Source: Agapetus fuscipes
Lineage: Eukaryota; Arthropoda; Insecta; Trichoptera; Glossosomatidae
Assembly: GCA_951799405.1 (NCBI GenBank)
Contig: OX637362.1
Coordinates: forward strand, 9,006,703 to 9,070,702
Length of the DNA: 64,000 nt
Direction: 5' to 3'
The notes under the pieces were generated by a model. It worked only from the letters and a program-made list of their open reading frames with translations, ran no database searches and was not told where the DNA came from. Both the position numbers and the translations under genes were made by a program. How positions within the stretch are numbered: the first letter of the stretch is position 1; each line of letters starts with the position of its first letter. Positions 1 through 11,115 of the stretch are shown one piece after another.

Positions 1-172
1 GGTAAAACTCTCCGGTCGCCTGCGCGGGTAAAACTCTCCGGTCGCCTGCGCGGGTAAAACTCTCCGGTCGCCTGCGCGGGTAAAACTCTCCGGTCGCCTG
101 CGCGGGTAAAACTCTCCGGTCGCCTGCGCGGGTAAAACTCTCCGGTCGCCTGCGCGGGTAAAACTCTGCGGT
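1..172. repeat. 26-base minisatellite, about 6.5 copies
   Basis: A 26-base unit starting GGTAAAACTCTCC repeats head to tail from the first base, with units beginning at 1, 27, 53, 79, 105, 131 and 157. Copies are identical until the last one, which breaks down after about 165. The array runs off the left edge, so its true length is unknown. Confidence 0.95.
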
Positions 173-199
173 AGACTGGAGTGTTAGTGGCCAGCATAA

Positions 200-345
200 G
201 ATGTAGAGCAAAGACTTGTTTCTCGCTTACACATATAGAGTAACTTCTTGGCTGCGTTATCGCTGAAAGGATCACATGTAGCGATTCGGGACCTATTTTT
301 GGGACTATGGTAATTTGCATTTTTGATTAGGCATTTAGAACAAAC
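200..345 (-). repeat. SINE family B 3' fragment
   Basis: The stretch with ACACATATAGAGTAACTTCT and GCTGCGTTATCGC matches the 3' part of the tRNA-derived SINE seen complete at 55263 and 57665. The tRNA-like head is missing here. A shorter similar piece lies near 2655-2720. The remaining sequence to 800 is AT-rich and shows nothing else. Confidence 0.5.
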
Positions 346-1409
346 TGCTACCTATATTTCCAATAGTTGCAGGTGTGTTGCGTGTGTTGCATGTGTAAGC
401 GCAGACTTATACGTGCCACACACTTCATATGATTCCTAAATGTTAATATAAATTATTTGAAACTTAGATAATCGAATTTAGTATCCTATTTAAATCACCC
501 ATTGATTTGCGGTGCTTACAGAATTGATTTAAGTAGGAAAGGTTTTATAATTAAAAAAATAAACACATAAAGATTATTAATTTTTTTTTAATTATTAAGT
601 ACACACAAAAATATAAAATAAAATTTCATTCATCCAAAAATTAAACAATATAAAATAAATCACCTGATGATGACTACGAAGTAGTCGAAAACGTTTGTGT
701 CCTTTATATAAATAATAAAAAAAGTAAAAATAAAACAAGATTTTTCAATAACTAAATATAAAATAAACCTTATAATATTTTTGAAAACAAAAAAAAAACA
801 ATTTACGACAAGACTTTTTTTATTCATCACAATTCAATAAGTAACAGTTTGATGAACAAGTGAAAAAATTATAACATCCACAGTACCTACAACTATTAAA
901 GAAATGGTAACTATAACTTCTTTCAACAAACACATTGACTAGATAGTAGATATAAACATAGCCTTCTCCCTTTTTCACAACATTCGGTTTCGGACCGAAT
1001 CCGGTGGCGAAATGAATGTGATCGCCAGACAAAGACCCATTGTGTGGAAGCTAACATACATTCCCATACACTTCGCGTCTTCCGATCCAGCACCGAACCG
1101 GACCATGTAAATTTCACACTGACTTCATGACGTTTATATCACACAGCCCCCGCAGTCAGGTGTGTCTCTTGGTAACAAACAAAGAACGTCCACCCTAAAC
1201 CTTTAGAAAACTGGCTCTTGCGAACAACTTTGCCAACAAGAGCCGAAGTCGATCGTCTTTTTTTAGATCATTTGCAAGAACACTCACACGGCTAAAACTG
1301 AGCCAGGGTTACTCACAACACATTTGATCTATAGGTGATCCAGGGATCATCCTTTTTTCTATGTAAAATTCATGTTGGTGGCGGTTGAGCCACAGATTTG
1401 CTGTGCGTG

Positions 1410-1556
1410 GTTCAAATCAGAACTAACGCCGCCATCTGAGTGAGTAAAATTTACAAAGTATTTTGTTGAAAAAAAGAATACAGCTCATTGATTTTATCAG
1501 CTTTTATGCCCCATCATCACAACAGCGCCCCTCTCAACTATCATCTATGTACATTC
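1410..1556. repeat. unclassified interspersed repeat, copy 1
   Basis: This segment (around CGCCGCCATCTGAG to CTATGTACATTC) is similar in order and spacing to 8388-8562. The shared landmarks are GAACTAACG, AAGTATTT.GTTGAA, CATCGATTTTA-like sequence and ACAGCGCCC. Neither copy shows a tRNA head, terminal repeats or a coding frame, so the class is unknown. Confidence 0.5.
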
Positions 1557-1601
1557 ACTTAAAGCTGTTAAGCTTTTTAATACCATAGCAGAGAGTTTTT
1601 T

Positions 1602-1930
1602 TCAGTAATACACAGGATTTTGTGGGGCATGGCTGGAAACTGACCCCAAACCGGGATTTGATGGTGCAAAGTATGAATCAGTTTCCACTCTACTCCTGGC
1701 GAAGTGTCTCCTGTCGTGGAAGGAGGCGTGGTTGTGGTCACTTCTGATCCTCAGGACTTCTCCATCCAGGGTCCAGGCATTGGCCTTGCAGCCGCTGGCG
1801 TGTCCGGAGGAACACCTCCAGCGGATCCGCTGACTTCCAGTTCCATCGCTGCGGGCGTAGTGCAGGCCGTATGTGTAGCCGCCCAGCTTCATCAGCTTGG
1901 ATTTGCCGTCGTACGACATGACGAATTTAA
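1602..1930 (-). CDS. mod(mdg4): mod(mdg4) alternative 3' exon E1, FLYWCH type
   Basis: This is the leftmost exon of the array. The acceptor is TTTAACATTCCAG, with the exon starting TTAAATTCGTC at 1930, and 327 bases then run to the stop in frame after the two bases that finish a shared codon. The finger reads KLGGYTYG, then WRCSS with seven residues between the two cysteines, and ends H-N-H. The tail after the finger is long, about 35 residues rich in Ser, Arg and His, with no matching tail in other exons. The product would be the variable C-terminus of a nuclear BTB protein. An in-frame ATG exists upstream of the acceptor, but the finger similarity begins at the splice site, so translation from it is unlikely. 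Confidence 0.82.
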
Positions 1931-1976
1931 CTGGAATGTTAAAGGAGTCTTGTAAATCTACCCTTGCATTGTACAA

Positions 1977-2225
1977 AATAGAATGTATGCGTATGTGTGT
2001 GTGTAATGTTACGAACTTATGAGCCCGATTGCGTGGCTTGCTTATGTGTAGATATCAGCGGCGAAGCGTGCCATACAAGCCGGTTCCCATCGGCTTCCCT
2101 TTTAAAATGATGTAACAAAGTAGTTAAAAAATATAGGCACAAAGTAAAAAAATACATTTAAAACCAAAGAAACAATACTACGTATTTTTCCCCATTGAAA
2201 CCATGTTGTCTTCTTTATTATCATT
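1977..2225. other. intergenic or intron, nothing recognised
   Basis: The stretch contains a short GT repeat near 1990-2006 and AT-rich sequence. I see no exon, RNA or terminal repeat in it. Confidence 0.5.
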
Positions 2226-2231
2226 TCTGCC

Positions 2232-2561
2232 TCATTTTAAACGGGAAACCGATGGAAACCGGCTTGTATGGCACCCTACGCCACTGGTAGATGGTATGTG
2301 TCCGCCTCTAGTATAGTCTACTGCGAGTTTGAATGTATGCATGTGTCCAGGCACGTAGTTGTTGGTATACGTCTCTATACCGTTGGTAATCTCCTCAATC
2401 TGATCACTCCATACTTTTCTCGGTCGTCCCTTACCTCTTTTTCCTTTCATACTTCCTCTGCATATATACTTTGTCAGTCTATCATCATTCATTCTTTCCA
2501 CGTGCTCAAACCATCTCATCGCATTCTTTGGTACCTTAACTTTCACATCCTCTTTCAACAT
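2232..2561 (-). mobile_element. non-LTR retrotransposon 3' coding fragment
   Basis: The open frame has the motif MRWFEHVERMNDDRLTK followed by GKRGKGRPRKVWSDQIEEI. This RWFGHVERM / GRPRKxW pairing is typical of the very C-terminal end of reverse-transcriptase polyproteins and of their degraded copies in insect genomes. No catalytic domain is present. The part after about residue 65 does not match the family and is probably chance reading. It is a fossil rather than a gene. Confidence 0.7.
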
Positions 2562-2599
2562 ACATTTTACCTACATCCGTGAACGGGAGCAAGCATTGT

Positions 2600-5500
2600 C
2601 ATAAGTTGGTGAACAAGAGAAATACTACATACATACATTCCAACGGCGCAACTAACCTGCATATATAGTACAATTTCTTACTGCGTTATACCCAAGGGAT
2701 CACATGTGAAGTTTAAAACCATTTTTTACACGTTAAGGAAAAATGAAAAGAAAGCCGACCTTACTCCAACCATTTATCGGCCATGTGACGGCATTTTTCT
2801 CTGTCAATGGAATTTGTGCCGAGTGCATCGTTTCGATATCAACCTCTGTTGAAATTAAAATCTGTCAAATTCATTTTTTTGGTTTTTAATATATTATTTA
2901 TTAAGTGCATTGGAAAAACAGAAAAAAAAGCATAAAAAATAACAGCAGATACATATTTTTCTTTAAAAAAGCTACTAACAAAGAGTACAAACAAATAAAG
3001 TCTTTTTAATGGACATTAAAAAAAATTAAAACATGAAAAAATAGGAAATAAAATCTGTGCTATGTAATGATTAAATCAAATATAAAAGTAATTAATTGAG
3101 TAAAATATGATTTTTTAAACATTTTTATTATTTTTTTTAGTCCTAAGTATAAATATTTTTGGTACAAACAAACTATTCCTTTATAAAATAGTATAAAAAT
3201 TTGCTTCATAGCTTAAAAACACTCTCAAATATTAAGTATACCCCATCTCTTCACTATCTTTAGTAGTAAAAAAACCCAAAATCCCAATAAAATATTTAAA
3301 GATTAATAATTAAGTAACTATGTTAGTGTAAGTATTATTTTTAATAATTAATAAAAGAAAATAAATCTTTATATATCTTTGACAATACATATATAAAGCC
3401 GTCTAACAAAAAAACTGACCTATTAAAAATCTCTTCGAAATTATTCCTGACTTTCATTGGATTAGTTCAATGTCGAAAAGTCAATAATACTATTTTTTGG
3501 AAAAATATGCAATCGGAAAACTTGAAAATTTAATGTCTTTCTTGACAAGCAAACGTCACGCGCCTATGAAAACTGGGTTCTTAGCAATCGATAAAAAAAT
3601 GCCTTTTCCCTAGCAACCCGGCCGAGTGATGTCTATTGGTCGCTTCTTGTGTACGACGTCAATATTTATGATTTCAGTAAATTATATTAATGAATAAATA
3701 TTTTTGGTTAAGTCAAAAAAAAATTAACGTACTTATCAGATAAGTACAATTTTCAGTTATATATATTAAATCTAAGACATATATATATATATTTTTAGAA
3801 TGAAAACATAATTTTATAACAATGTCACACATAAAAAGTAATAAAAAAATTATGTTATCTATTCTATCAATTAAACTTTTTTTTTAAGTTATACTCAGTT
3901 TGTAAATGAAGGCATCATTTTTTTTAAAGGATTTGATGCCATTACAATACCATGTATTAGTCGGTAGCGAAATTTCCATTTTCATACAAATATGCAACGT
4001 TTCAAGCAGCTGTAAAAGATCACTGCCTATTGAAACACTCTTATATTTCAAAAAATACTCATAATTACTAAGGTCCGGTTTTTTTTTTAATAGCAAAGTT
4101 TCATGGTTCCATACATTTATTTTGTTAAACATTTAAATTTTATGTGAAAATTTAGCTTCCGCTACCAATAGCATCAACCGCCATTAGTAATAAAAATCAT
4201 TTCAGGACGTCGGTATTGCACGGGTTAGTAAAAACAAACATTTAACTTATTCAACAAAAACTCTCACAAATTCTTTTTTTTGTTTGTTAAATATAATAAA
4301 ACTTTTAACTAGCTTTGTATATATGTATTTGGTTAGTTGTTTTTTTTTATAACTTATTTCAATAAAATTTAAATAACCTGTTAAAATTAGTATCTAGTAA
4401 ATATGTTTTAAATTAAGATACCTACATATTTTTAAAAACTTAAATAGAGCAAGTGTAAAATTAAATAACACAAAATGTGTCATAAATTAAAAATAACATT
4501 TCGGCTAATTATTTCATGATTTAAACATAAATTAAAAAATATTTTCAAATTTGAAAAAGTATCAGCTGTGGTAGGTAGAAATATTTAAGTATTTATTAAA
4601 AATTAAAGGATTTTTGAAAAAAAAAAAAATTTAATGTGAAACAAAAATCGATTTGATATGGAAATTGAAGGAGGACAACTGAATTAACAATTCATTGATT
4701 TTTCATAAATAATTAATTTAATTAGTTTTCTAATGGGAGCAATTAATAAATATATATTTTTATTTGGCAAGCAAATACCTATCTTATTTTCTGAAAAATC
4801 GTACGTCGTTTTTTAAATAATCCATTTTTGGCTTCATATTTTTTTTGCATTCAATCAAAACATCTTTGGTTAATTTCTGACAATATATGTATTCGATACA
4901 TACGCACCCTATTTGTTTTAAGTATTGCACGTTTTAAATAGTAGTAATAAGTACGCAAAATAACAGGTATAAAGTAACCTGTAATATGGGCTCAAGAATT
5001 CGTTGATTGAAGTGTTAGTCTTTGGATAAAATATGAAAAGATAAATCTCTTAAAACCCACTTACCCTCTCCTGCAGACATCTATATTATAAGTATACTCT
5101 TACCTTACTTGTATAAATGTAGTATTACTAAATAAGGCGAATGAAAAATATCCAAAATAGAGTCGGAACATTCTTAATTTCCCTCGTCTGTTTAACGTCG
5201 CAGGTTGTTTATGGACATCGATCAAAATATCCCAAGTATAAAACTTAAATTTTAAACTCAGCTGTAGCGTTTACCAAAAATTTTATTTCTGTACCACAAA
5301 ATAGCACCTGTAGTGAGCGCTTTAATTTCCATAAATTTAAAAAAAAATCTCCAGCATCCCGTAAATAAAAAAAAATTAAAAATACATCTGCACCCATAGT
5401 GATAGGTGTTGCAATTTGCAGTCATACATCGTTTCTATTTCTGCGATGTTTTATACTAAGGGTAAGTACTGAAAACAAATTTAGAACTAGGGATCATAGC
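2600..5500. other. long AT-rich intergenic or intronic stretch
   Basis: About 2.9 kb of AT-rich DNA holds homopolymer runs, an AT dinucleotide run near 3776-3795 and no open frame with family similarity. A segment around 3540-3660 (TAGCAACCCGGCCGAGTGA) resembles sequence at 57995-58045 and 5515-5535, so dispersed repeat remnants are present. No exon of the array was found. Confidence 0.55.
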
Positions 5501-5590
5501 AATCTAACAAATCATGTTACCACAGCAACCCGGCTTGCCTACGTCACAGTTTTCATCTGGTTTTTTGTTCCGACTTGACGTAGTGGTTCT

Positions 5591-6410
5591 TCACACTCAT
5601 GGTACTTGTTACTCGAGTAGCATAAGTGCGTGCTGCACGCTCGCAATTGCCACATACACGCTAATCTTATTGTGCGTGTGTAGGTACAGCACACACTCAT
5701 GCTACTTGTTACTCGAGTAACATAAGTGCGTGCTGCACGCTCGCAATTGCCACATACACGCTAATCTTATTGTGCGTGTGTAGGTACAGCACACACTCAT
5801 GCTACTTGTTACTCGAGTAGCATAAGTGCGTGCTGCACGCTCGCAATTGCCACATACACGCTAATCTTATTGTGCGTGTGTAGGTACAGCACACACTCAT
5901 GCTACTTGTTACTCAAGTAGCATAAGTGCGTGCTGCACGCTCGCAATTGCCACATACACGCTAATCTTATTGTGCGTGTGTAGGTACAGCACACACTCTT
6001 GCTACTTGTTACTCGAGTATCATAAGTGCGTGCTGCACGCTCGCAATTGCCACATACACGCTAATCTTATTGTGCGTGTGTAGGTACAGCACACACTCTT
6101 GCTACTTGTTACTCGAGTAGCATAAGTGCGTGCTGCACGCTCGCAATTGCCACATACACGCTAATCTTATTGTGCGTGTGTAGGTACAGCACACACTCTT
6201 GCTACTTGTTACTCGAGTAGCATAAGTGCGTGCTGCACGCTCGCAATTGCCACATACACGCTAATCTTATTGTGCGTGTGTAGGTACAGCACACACTCAT
6301 GCTACTTGTTACTCGAGTAGCATAAGTGCGTGCTGCACGCTCGCAATTGCCACAATACACGCTAATCTTATTGTGCGTGTGTAGGTACAGCACACACTCA
6401 TGCCACTCGT
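5591..6410. repeat. 100-base satellite, eight units
   Basis: The landmark TACTTGTTACTCGAGTAG recurs at about 5603, 5703, 5803, 5903, 6003, 6103, 6203 and 6303, giving a period of exactly 100 bases. Only single-base differences separate the copies, plus one inserted base near 6355. Each unit holds the partly palindromic core ATGCTACTTGTTACTCGAGT and the run TGTGCGTGTGTAGG. The array ends about 40 bases below the stop codon of exon E2, so it probably lies in or next to its 3' UTR. Open frames through it are by-products of the repeat. Confidence 0.95.
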
Positions 6411-6450
6411 CTGACAAGTAGCACTTCGCGTATAGGAGCCGCGAGATAAT

Positions 6451-6806
6451 TTAATGTTCCGAATCATTGTCTCGGTCCGGATCCAAGAAATGCCCGCCGA
6501 AAAGCTCTGAAGCAATGCTAGCTTCATTCTCCAGAGCTGCAGCGTACTGAACCCTGGAGGCGCGGGTGCTGTTCTTCACATAATGCCCGCTCAAGTTGAA
6601 GTAGTACTCCGGAGGTTCGTGGTTATGGTAGTTCTTGTAGACCACCACCTTGTCGAATAGGGTGGCGACGGTCGCTTGGCACTTCGTGGTGTTGTAGGAG
6701 GAGCAGCGCCACCATATCTTGTTGTTGGTCGACACGTTCTTCTTCCAGAAGGTGAATTGCCCGACCTTGAGGACTTTCCTGCCGGCACGCGACGGTATGA
6801 AGGTGA
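6451..6806 (-). CDS. mod(mdg4): mod(mdg4) alternative 3' exon E2, FLYWCH type
   Basis: The acceptor is ATATTTTTTTCATTTCAG and the exon starts TCACCTTCATACC at 6806. It encodes about 117 residues. The finger runs from FIPSRAGRKVLKVGQFTFW through WWRCSSYNTTKC to YHNH, with zinc ligands near tail residues 35, 43, 61 and 63 and seven residues between the cysteines. After the finger comes EPPEYYFNLSGHYVK, the usual ending of this class. The exon then reads on about 37 residues further, to an acidic end (DPDRDNDSEH), where most sister exons stop. That extension suggests loss of the ancestral stop codon. The 100-base satellite lies just downstream. Confidence 0.87.
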
Positions 6807-6849
6807 CTGAAATGAAAAAAATATTTTAGTACATGCCCTAACAAATAAA

Positions 6850-7110
6850 TATATTTTTTGAATAAGAGTTTTAGGCTTACACGGCCGGCTGATGATGCTG
6901 AAGTGATATGTTCCGGGATCTGTTGCCGTGGTCTATGGGAGCTGGAGCTTCCGGACGTTGCGCCCATGTCTACGCTCATGTCTACGCCCATGTCTACGAA
7001 GAAGTCTATCGTAGACATGGGCGAAACTGTTCGGAATAAAAGCCAGCCAGACCACGGCTACACAGCCCGAAAAAAAGTTATTATGTCAACTACTGGCCGT
7101 GAAAGCTTTA
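6850..7110. repeat. foldback or MITE fragments upstream of E2
   Basis: Two repeat pieces meet here. The first (GATCTGTTGCCGTGGTCTAT ... GGACGTT) recurs at 49930-50090 and 63145-63235. The second (GACCACGGCTACACAGCCCG) recurs at 13350-13380 and 34655-34850. A small triplication of CATGTCTACG lies at 6965-7000. They sit in the intron just upstream of E2. Confidence 0.6.
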
Positions 7111-7149
7111 ATCTACAATTACATTTTTTGTATTTAGATTTGTAGACAG

Positions 7150-8380
7150 AATGTTAGGTTCAGATGAAAGGTACCTAGAGTAGATACCTACATACTTACA
7201 TCCTGCCTACATCGTTGTTCCTTATAAAATGTATCAGCTGTTGATATGCCGCCATGTCTTATTCCATCCTATCTTCAAATAGATACGGTAAGATCTATCG
7301 ACGGTCGTAGAGACTTCCACCCGAAGTCTGATTAGAGCCCGTGCAACCTCGGGAGTTTCCGTCTGTTGTTGGATCATGACGTTATTCACCATGCTACCGA
7401 CTGATCGATCGAGTAGGATTGTTATTCAAGAAATATTGGTAAAATAAAAATAATAATTGTATATGAATAGATTTATTTTTATTTTAATAATATAAAGTTG
7501 GAACAAATATTTCGAAAGATGTTATTTATTTTGTACAAATTACCTTTTAAATTGATTTATTTTAGCATCGATTTAAATAAAAAATCTTTTATTTTGATCG
7601 AAGATTTTATATGTTATAACAGCTACATTTTTCAAAGTTACAATAGGCGAAAACTTTTCGTTTGGAATTTTTTCAAGTTAAAGCCTACGTTTTTAAATTT
7701 AAAAACAATATGGTATCTTTAAACAATATTACACAATAAATAAGGGACTTATTTTCCTTCACATATTTTTTTTTAAAACCATTTCTTATTAATGGATAAT
7801 ATTTTTGCTTTAAAATTAGGTGCAACTTAAAAATAGAACTTGATTAAGTGGAATGGTAAAATTGGAACGTAAAATTATGCGTACAAAATATTTTAAAATA
7901 AGTGCAATATTTTTTTTATTGATGCAAGTATTTAGTTATATTTGATACGGGTATAAAATACAGAAATGGTTCAAAATGAAATAGAGTCCGCACAAATGAC
8001 ATAAAATGGTGACGATAACAAGCCAGGTCACTAGAGAGAAAGCTGTTGTTTTATAATTGGCCTCCAGTGACCGTAAATGGGAACCCAAACTTTCATACAT
8101 TTTTTACACACCAGAGCATGCGAGCGTACTTACTAGTATTATTTTATACTTTGAGTACAGATTCTTCATAAACTTTCCTCGATTGCGCAAATAAAAAATG
8201 TACGAAATATACAACAGCACGTCCACCGAGTGATTTGGTTTTGATACGTTATTTTCTATTTACACAATCGAGAGGAGTTTTCGCAATGTTTTATACATGG
8301 GGTACAAATAACTTCACTCAAATTCTACATAATTTTATAACATTCTGATCACGGATAGAAACGGCTTAAAATGGAAGTGG
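7150..8380. other. AT-rich intron, nothing recognised
   Basis: The stretch is AT-rich with chance open frames only. The sequence GCAATGTTTTATACATGGGG near 8285 has relatives near 5442, 40512 and 58075, so an unclassified small repeat is likely. No exon signature was found on either strand. Confidence 0.45.
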
Positions 8381-8387
8381 TGAAAAT

Positions 8388-8562
8388 TGAGACTAACGTC
8401 GCAATCTCGTTAAACATCACATATCCGAATAGCTCAAATTTAAGAAGTATTTCGTTGAAGAAATCAAAATAATACCCATCGATTTTAGGTGCGTCATAAC
8501 GGCGCCCTCCTTTGGCTGTTATCTAAATTCAGTTTAAGCCCTGTGCATCTGTACATTCTGAT
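8388..8562. repeat. unclassified interspersed repeat, copy 2
   Basis: This segment is similar to 1410-1556, with the same order of short blocks, and is followed by a truncated copy of the family C repeat. Confidence 0.45.
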
Positions 8563-8563
8563 T

Positions 8564-8707
8564 GTGTACTTACAAATAAAATCCAAACCTCAAATGAACA
8601 TAAGCCCTGCAACTCTTGCCGACATTCCCTGAAACAGGGGTGACATTGGCAAAGTGAACCATTTTTTACAGTATGGGTGGTCAGCCTCATACCAACCTAT
8701 AAGTCAG
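8564..8707 (+). repeat. family C repeat, truncated copy
   Basis: The stretch from TGTACTTACAAATAAAATCC to CATACCAACCTATAAGTC is the right half of the abundant element of about 250 bases described at 35232. The TTAGATTA-tail half is absent. Confidence 0.85.
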
Positions 8708-8734
8708 ATGTAACTAAAATAACACAACAGCCAT

Positions 8735-8976
8735 CTAAGATGCCCTATACACTGTGCCGTTAAAGGTCTGGTACAACTTTGGTTTCTCGTGGTTGTGATT
8801 GGTCTTGGCGTAGACCACCTGGTCTGCTTCCATGTGGACCAGAGCCTGGCATGCTTTCCTGGACCTTGCAGAGCAATACCATCTCACTTTCCCCCTCAAG
8901 GAAGTCGCCGGGCTGGAGAACACGTAGCCGTCCAGCATCAGGGTCGTCTTTCCACTTCGTGATACCACATAGTGCA
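8735..8976 (-). CDS. mod(mdg4): mod(mdg4) alternative 3' exon E3, FLYWCH type
   Basis: The acceptor is CCACATTGCTTTTCAG, with the exon starting TGCACTATGTGG at 8976, and about 79 residues follow. The finger is compact: VSRSGKTTLMLDGYVFSS, then WYCSARSRKAC with seven residues between cysteines, then H-N-H. The end is KPKLYQTFNGTVYRAS. Tyr replaces the usual Arg or Lys between Trp and Cys. Its placement and length match the other full-class exons, and no close paralogue is present in the window. Upstream in-frame codons belong to the intron. Confidence 0.86.
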
Positions 8977-9029
8977 CTGAAAAGCAATGTGGATTTAGTG
9001 TCAAGGTTATCAAGGAGGATCTACAGAGT

Positions 9030-9300
9030 TTGAAAGGCCCAGAGCAAAGGCGATGGACAGGTGAGAGTGGAGGAGGGATAACAATGGTATACCAAACAGC
9101 TCGATGACATATAAAGAAACCCCGATTTGATTAACAAAGCTCGTTTAGGCATGGACACTCTCGACACCAAAAGGCCGAAAGAGACAAAAATACGATAGAT
9201 GAACGGTGTCAATGCAGATGCAGCCAAGGCAGACATACGTAGCTGGAGAACAAAGGCGATCGATGGACAGGTGAGAGTGGAGGGGAATCCTGGATTCAAT
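9030..9300 (+). mobile_element. decayed retroelement coding fragment
   Basis: The plus strand reads MNGVNADAAKADIRSWRTKA, which recalls the C-terminal region of LINE polyproteins. A 33-base block (about GCGATGGACAGGTGAGAGTGG) occurs twice, near 9050 and 9262, so part of it is duplicated. No catalytic motif remains. Confidence 0.35.
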
Positions 9301-9432
9301 GGAGGTCCATGTCGAGCTCATGATGATGAGGGTAGCACTTCAACACTGTCAGTGTTACGCTCTTTTCAGATAGCACGAATTCTGTCCGGTCTGTCCATGG
9401 TTTTGGTAGGATTACCTACCGGACAAATTCTT

Positions 9433-9759
9433 GGACCGGTCCGTAATCCAGTGGCAACACTTCGGATTCGTAAATGTAAGGTTGTGGATTCAGATCCCGA
9501 CGAAGCACAAAAAATATACCATTTATATTTCCAAATATGCTCTTCGCTGGGTTGCAAAAATTCATAATACCTTTACCAAAGACCGGTCACTATAGGTCCA
9601 TCCAGCCTTGCAGCAACTGGGTCGTGCTTGAGTATTGGCGCTTTGTAGCGACGACCAAGCTCGTACACCTCTGCGGCACTACAGCAAGTGTCATAGACCC
9701 CTAGAGTCTCTAGAATCTAGGGAGTCTCCCACACAGGATTTCTTAAAAAAAAAAAACAA
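9433..9759 (+). repeat. SINE family A, copy 1
   Basis: The head GACCGGTCCGTAATCCAGTG gives a diverged A-box and GGATTCAGATCCC a diverged B-box, as in a tRNA-derived SINE. The body holds CTCTTCGCTGGGTT and the hairpin-like GACCGGTCACTATAGGTCC. The 3' end is the CTGCGGCACTACAGCAAG variant, followed by about a dozen A residues. Other copies lie at 54383, 55925 and 60749. Confidence 0.85.
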
Positions 9760-10344
9760 GTGAAAGCTTTCATACACCCCAAAAAACATAAGCGAACAGG
9801 GCAGAATTCGTTCTGTGTCAAAAGGCAGAGCTAATTTTATTTTTTGCACCACAGGTTACCCTTATTATAGTGCACCCTCACACATTCATTCACATGCCGG
9901 GATATGTTTGATTTTTTTTTTTAGTACCTTAGTCAGCAAATTTTTTACGAGTTATACTCAGAGCTCTGCACTTATGTAATTGTTGTGTGTTATTATGAAA
10001 ATAAAATTGAGAACAAAATTAAAAAAAACGCCTAGGATTCCTTTCACCACTTTATTAAAAAATAAATTTATTGTACAACTAATGATGCTTTGTATAACAA
10101 TAAAATAGACCTTATATCTATAAAAAGGCACTTAGTTCTGTCATTGCATATGAGATTTTTTGTATTCTATCAACATTTATCACTCTTTTTGAGCAGCTTT
10201 TTTTCACAGATTCAGGCTTAATCAACATTAACCATCCATACCATCTAATTGTGCTTTTTTTACATTTACTTTTGGGATCATTCACATTCATCTCTAAAAA
10301 AAATCCACATTCTCTTGCTATAGCTTCAATTCATTATTGAACCT

Positions 10345-10592
10345 TCCAGTCCCCAAAGTAATGCGGAGTTTGCACTCAGTGCTGTTTAGATGGGAGCAGG
10401 GCAGTAAGCAAGGCCGATTGTCAGCACATTCTTTCCACTGCTCCTGCTCATGCTACATGAACTGCCCAGTGATGCGGGTTTACTCAGTTTTTTGGCGGAC
10501 AACAAAGAACTGATTGCTCTTCAGCGTCTTGCTGTTACTCCGTTCATTATTGCAGCATTGACAAGAACAGCGCCAAAAGCACGGCAGTGACC
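10345..10592 (-). other. possible decayed coding relic of unknown family
   Basis: The minus strand carries an almost continuous reading frame with two stops (read as NSKTLKSNQFFVVRQKTE and then WKECADNRPCLLPCSHLN). GC content is higher than in its surroundings. The first part resembles the start of FLYWCH tails only loosely, and there is no W-x-C plus H-x-H arrangement. I cannot assign it. Confidence 0.25.
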
Positions 10593-10723
10593 TAATTTAA
10601 ACGTAGTAAAATAATCGATAGCAATATACGAGTATCTTGTATATCATTCCTTGCCATCTTCCCGTTGGCTCAATTCACTTTCATCAGCCATCTAAGTCTC
10701 ATTTCCATACGTCAAAGTCTATA

Positions 10724-11085
10724 ATCTATAATCTATAATCTAAGTTGCAAGGATATATTCATTCAAAGCTCTCAGATGTATGCCCACAAACAAACACGTG
10801 TAGTAAGTCGTTACAATTAAGTCGTTACGCTAAACAATATGTATTGTCTACCTCCAATCTTACATTTTTACATTTCAAAACCCTTATTGCCATTTATATT
10901 CCAATTTGTATATTAAAATATCCAAAAGAAACAAAATCTTTTTTAAGGAGTATTGTCTCATCGATAGCTGAGCGACTCTCATATGAGAGTTATACAAACA
11001 CCCCCTCGGTGGAGATCTTACCCTAGCTCTCTGTCATGGAACGCAAGCATTCTACCATCTGAAATGCCAGTTTTAAGCCAGCTAA
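10724..11085. repeat. fragments of family C and SINE B
   Basis: 10724-10800 is the left end of a plus-strand family C repeat (ATCTATAATCTAAGTTGCAA). 10955-11065 is a minus-strand tRNA-like head of SINE family B (CATGGAACGCAAGCATTCTA). Both are truncated. Confidence 0.6.
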
Positions 11086-11115
11086 GCAACTGCTGAAATA
11101 CACACGGACTTCAAG

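Noticed and set aside
1..172. CRISPR-like array, because of the regular repeats
   Set aside because: Units are contiguous with no spacers and the context is eukaryotic. It is a minisatellite.
820..1117. Two overlapping minus-strand frames (one with DHIHFATGF, one starting VKFTW) as a further FLYWCH exon
   Set aside because: No splice acceptor in the array phase and no W-x-C plus H-x-H order in either frame. A decayed exon is possible but not supported.
5514..6527. Several small frames across 5.5-6.5 kb
   Set aside because: They are readings of the 100-base satellite (repeated CCTYTRTIRLAC blocks) and not genes.
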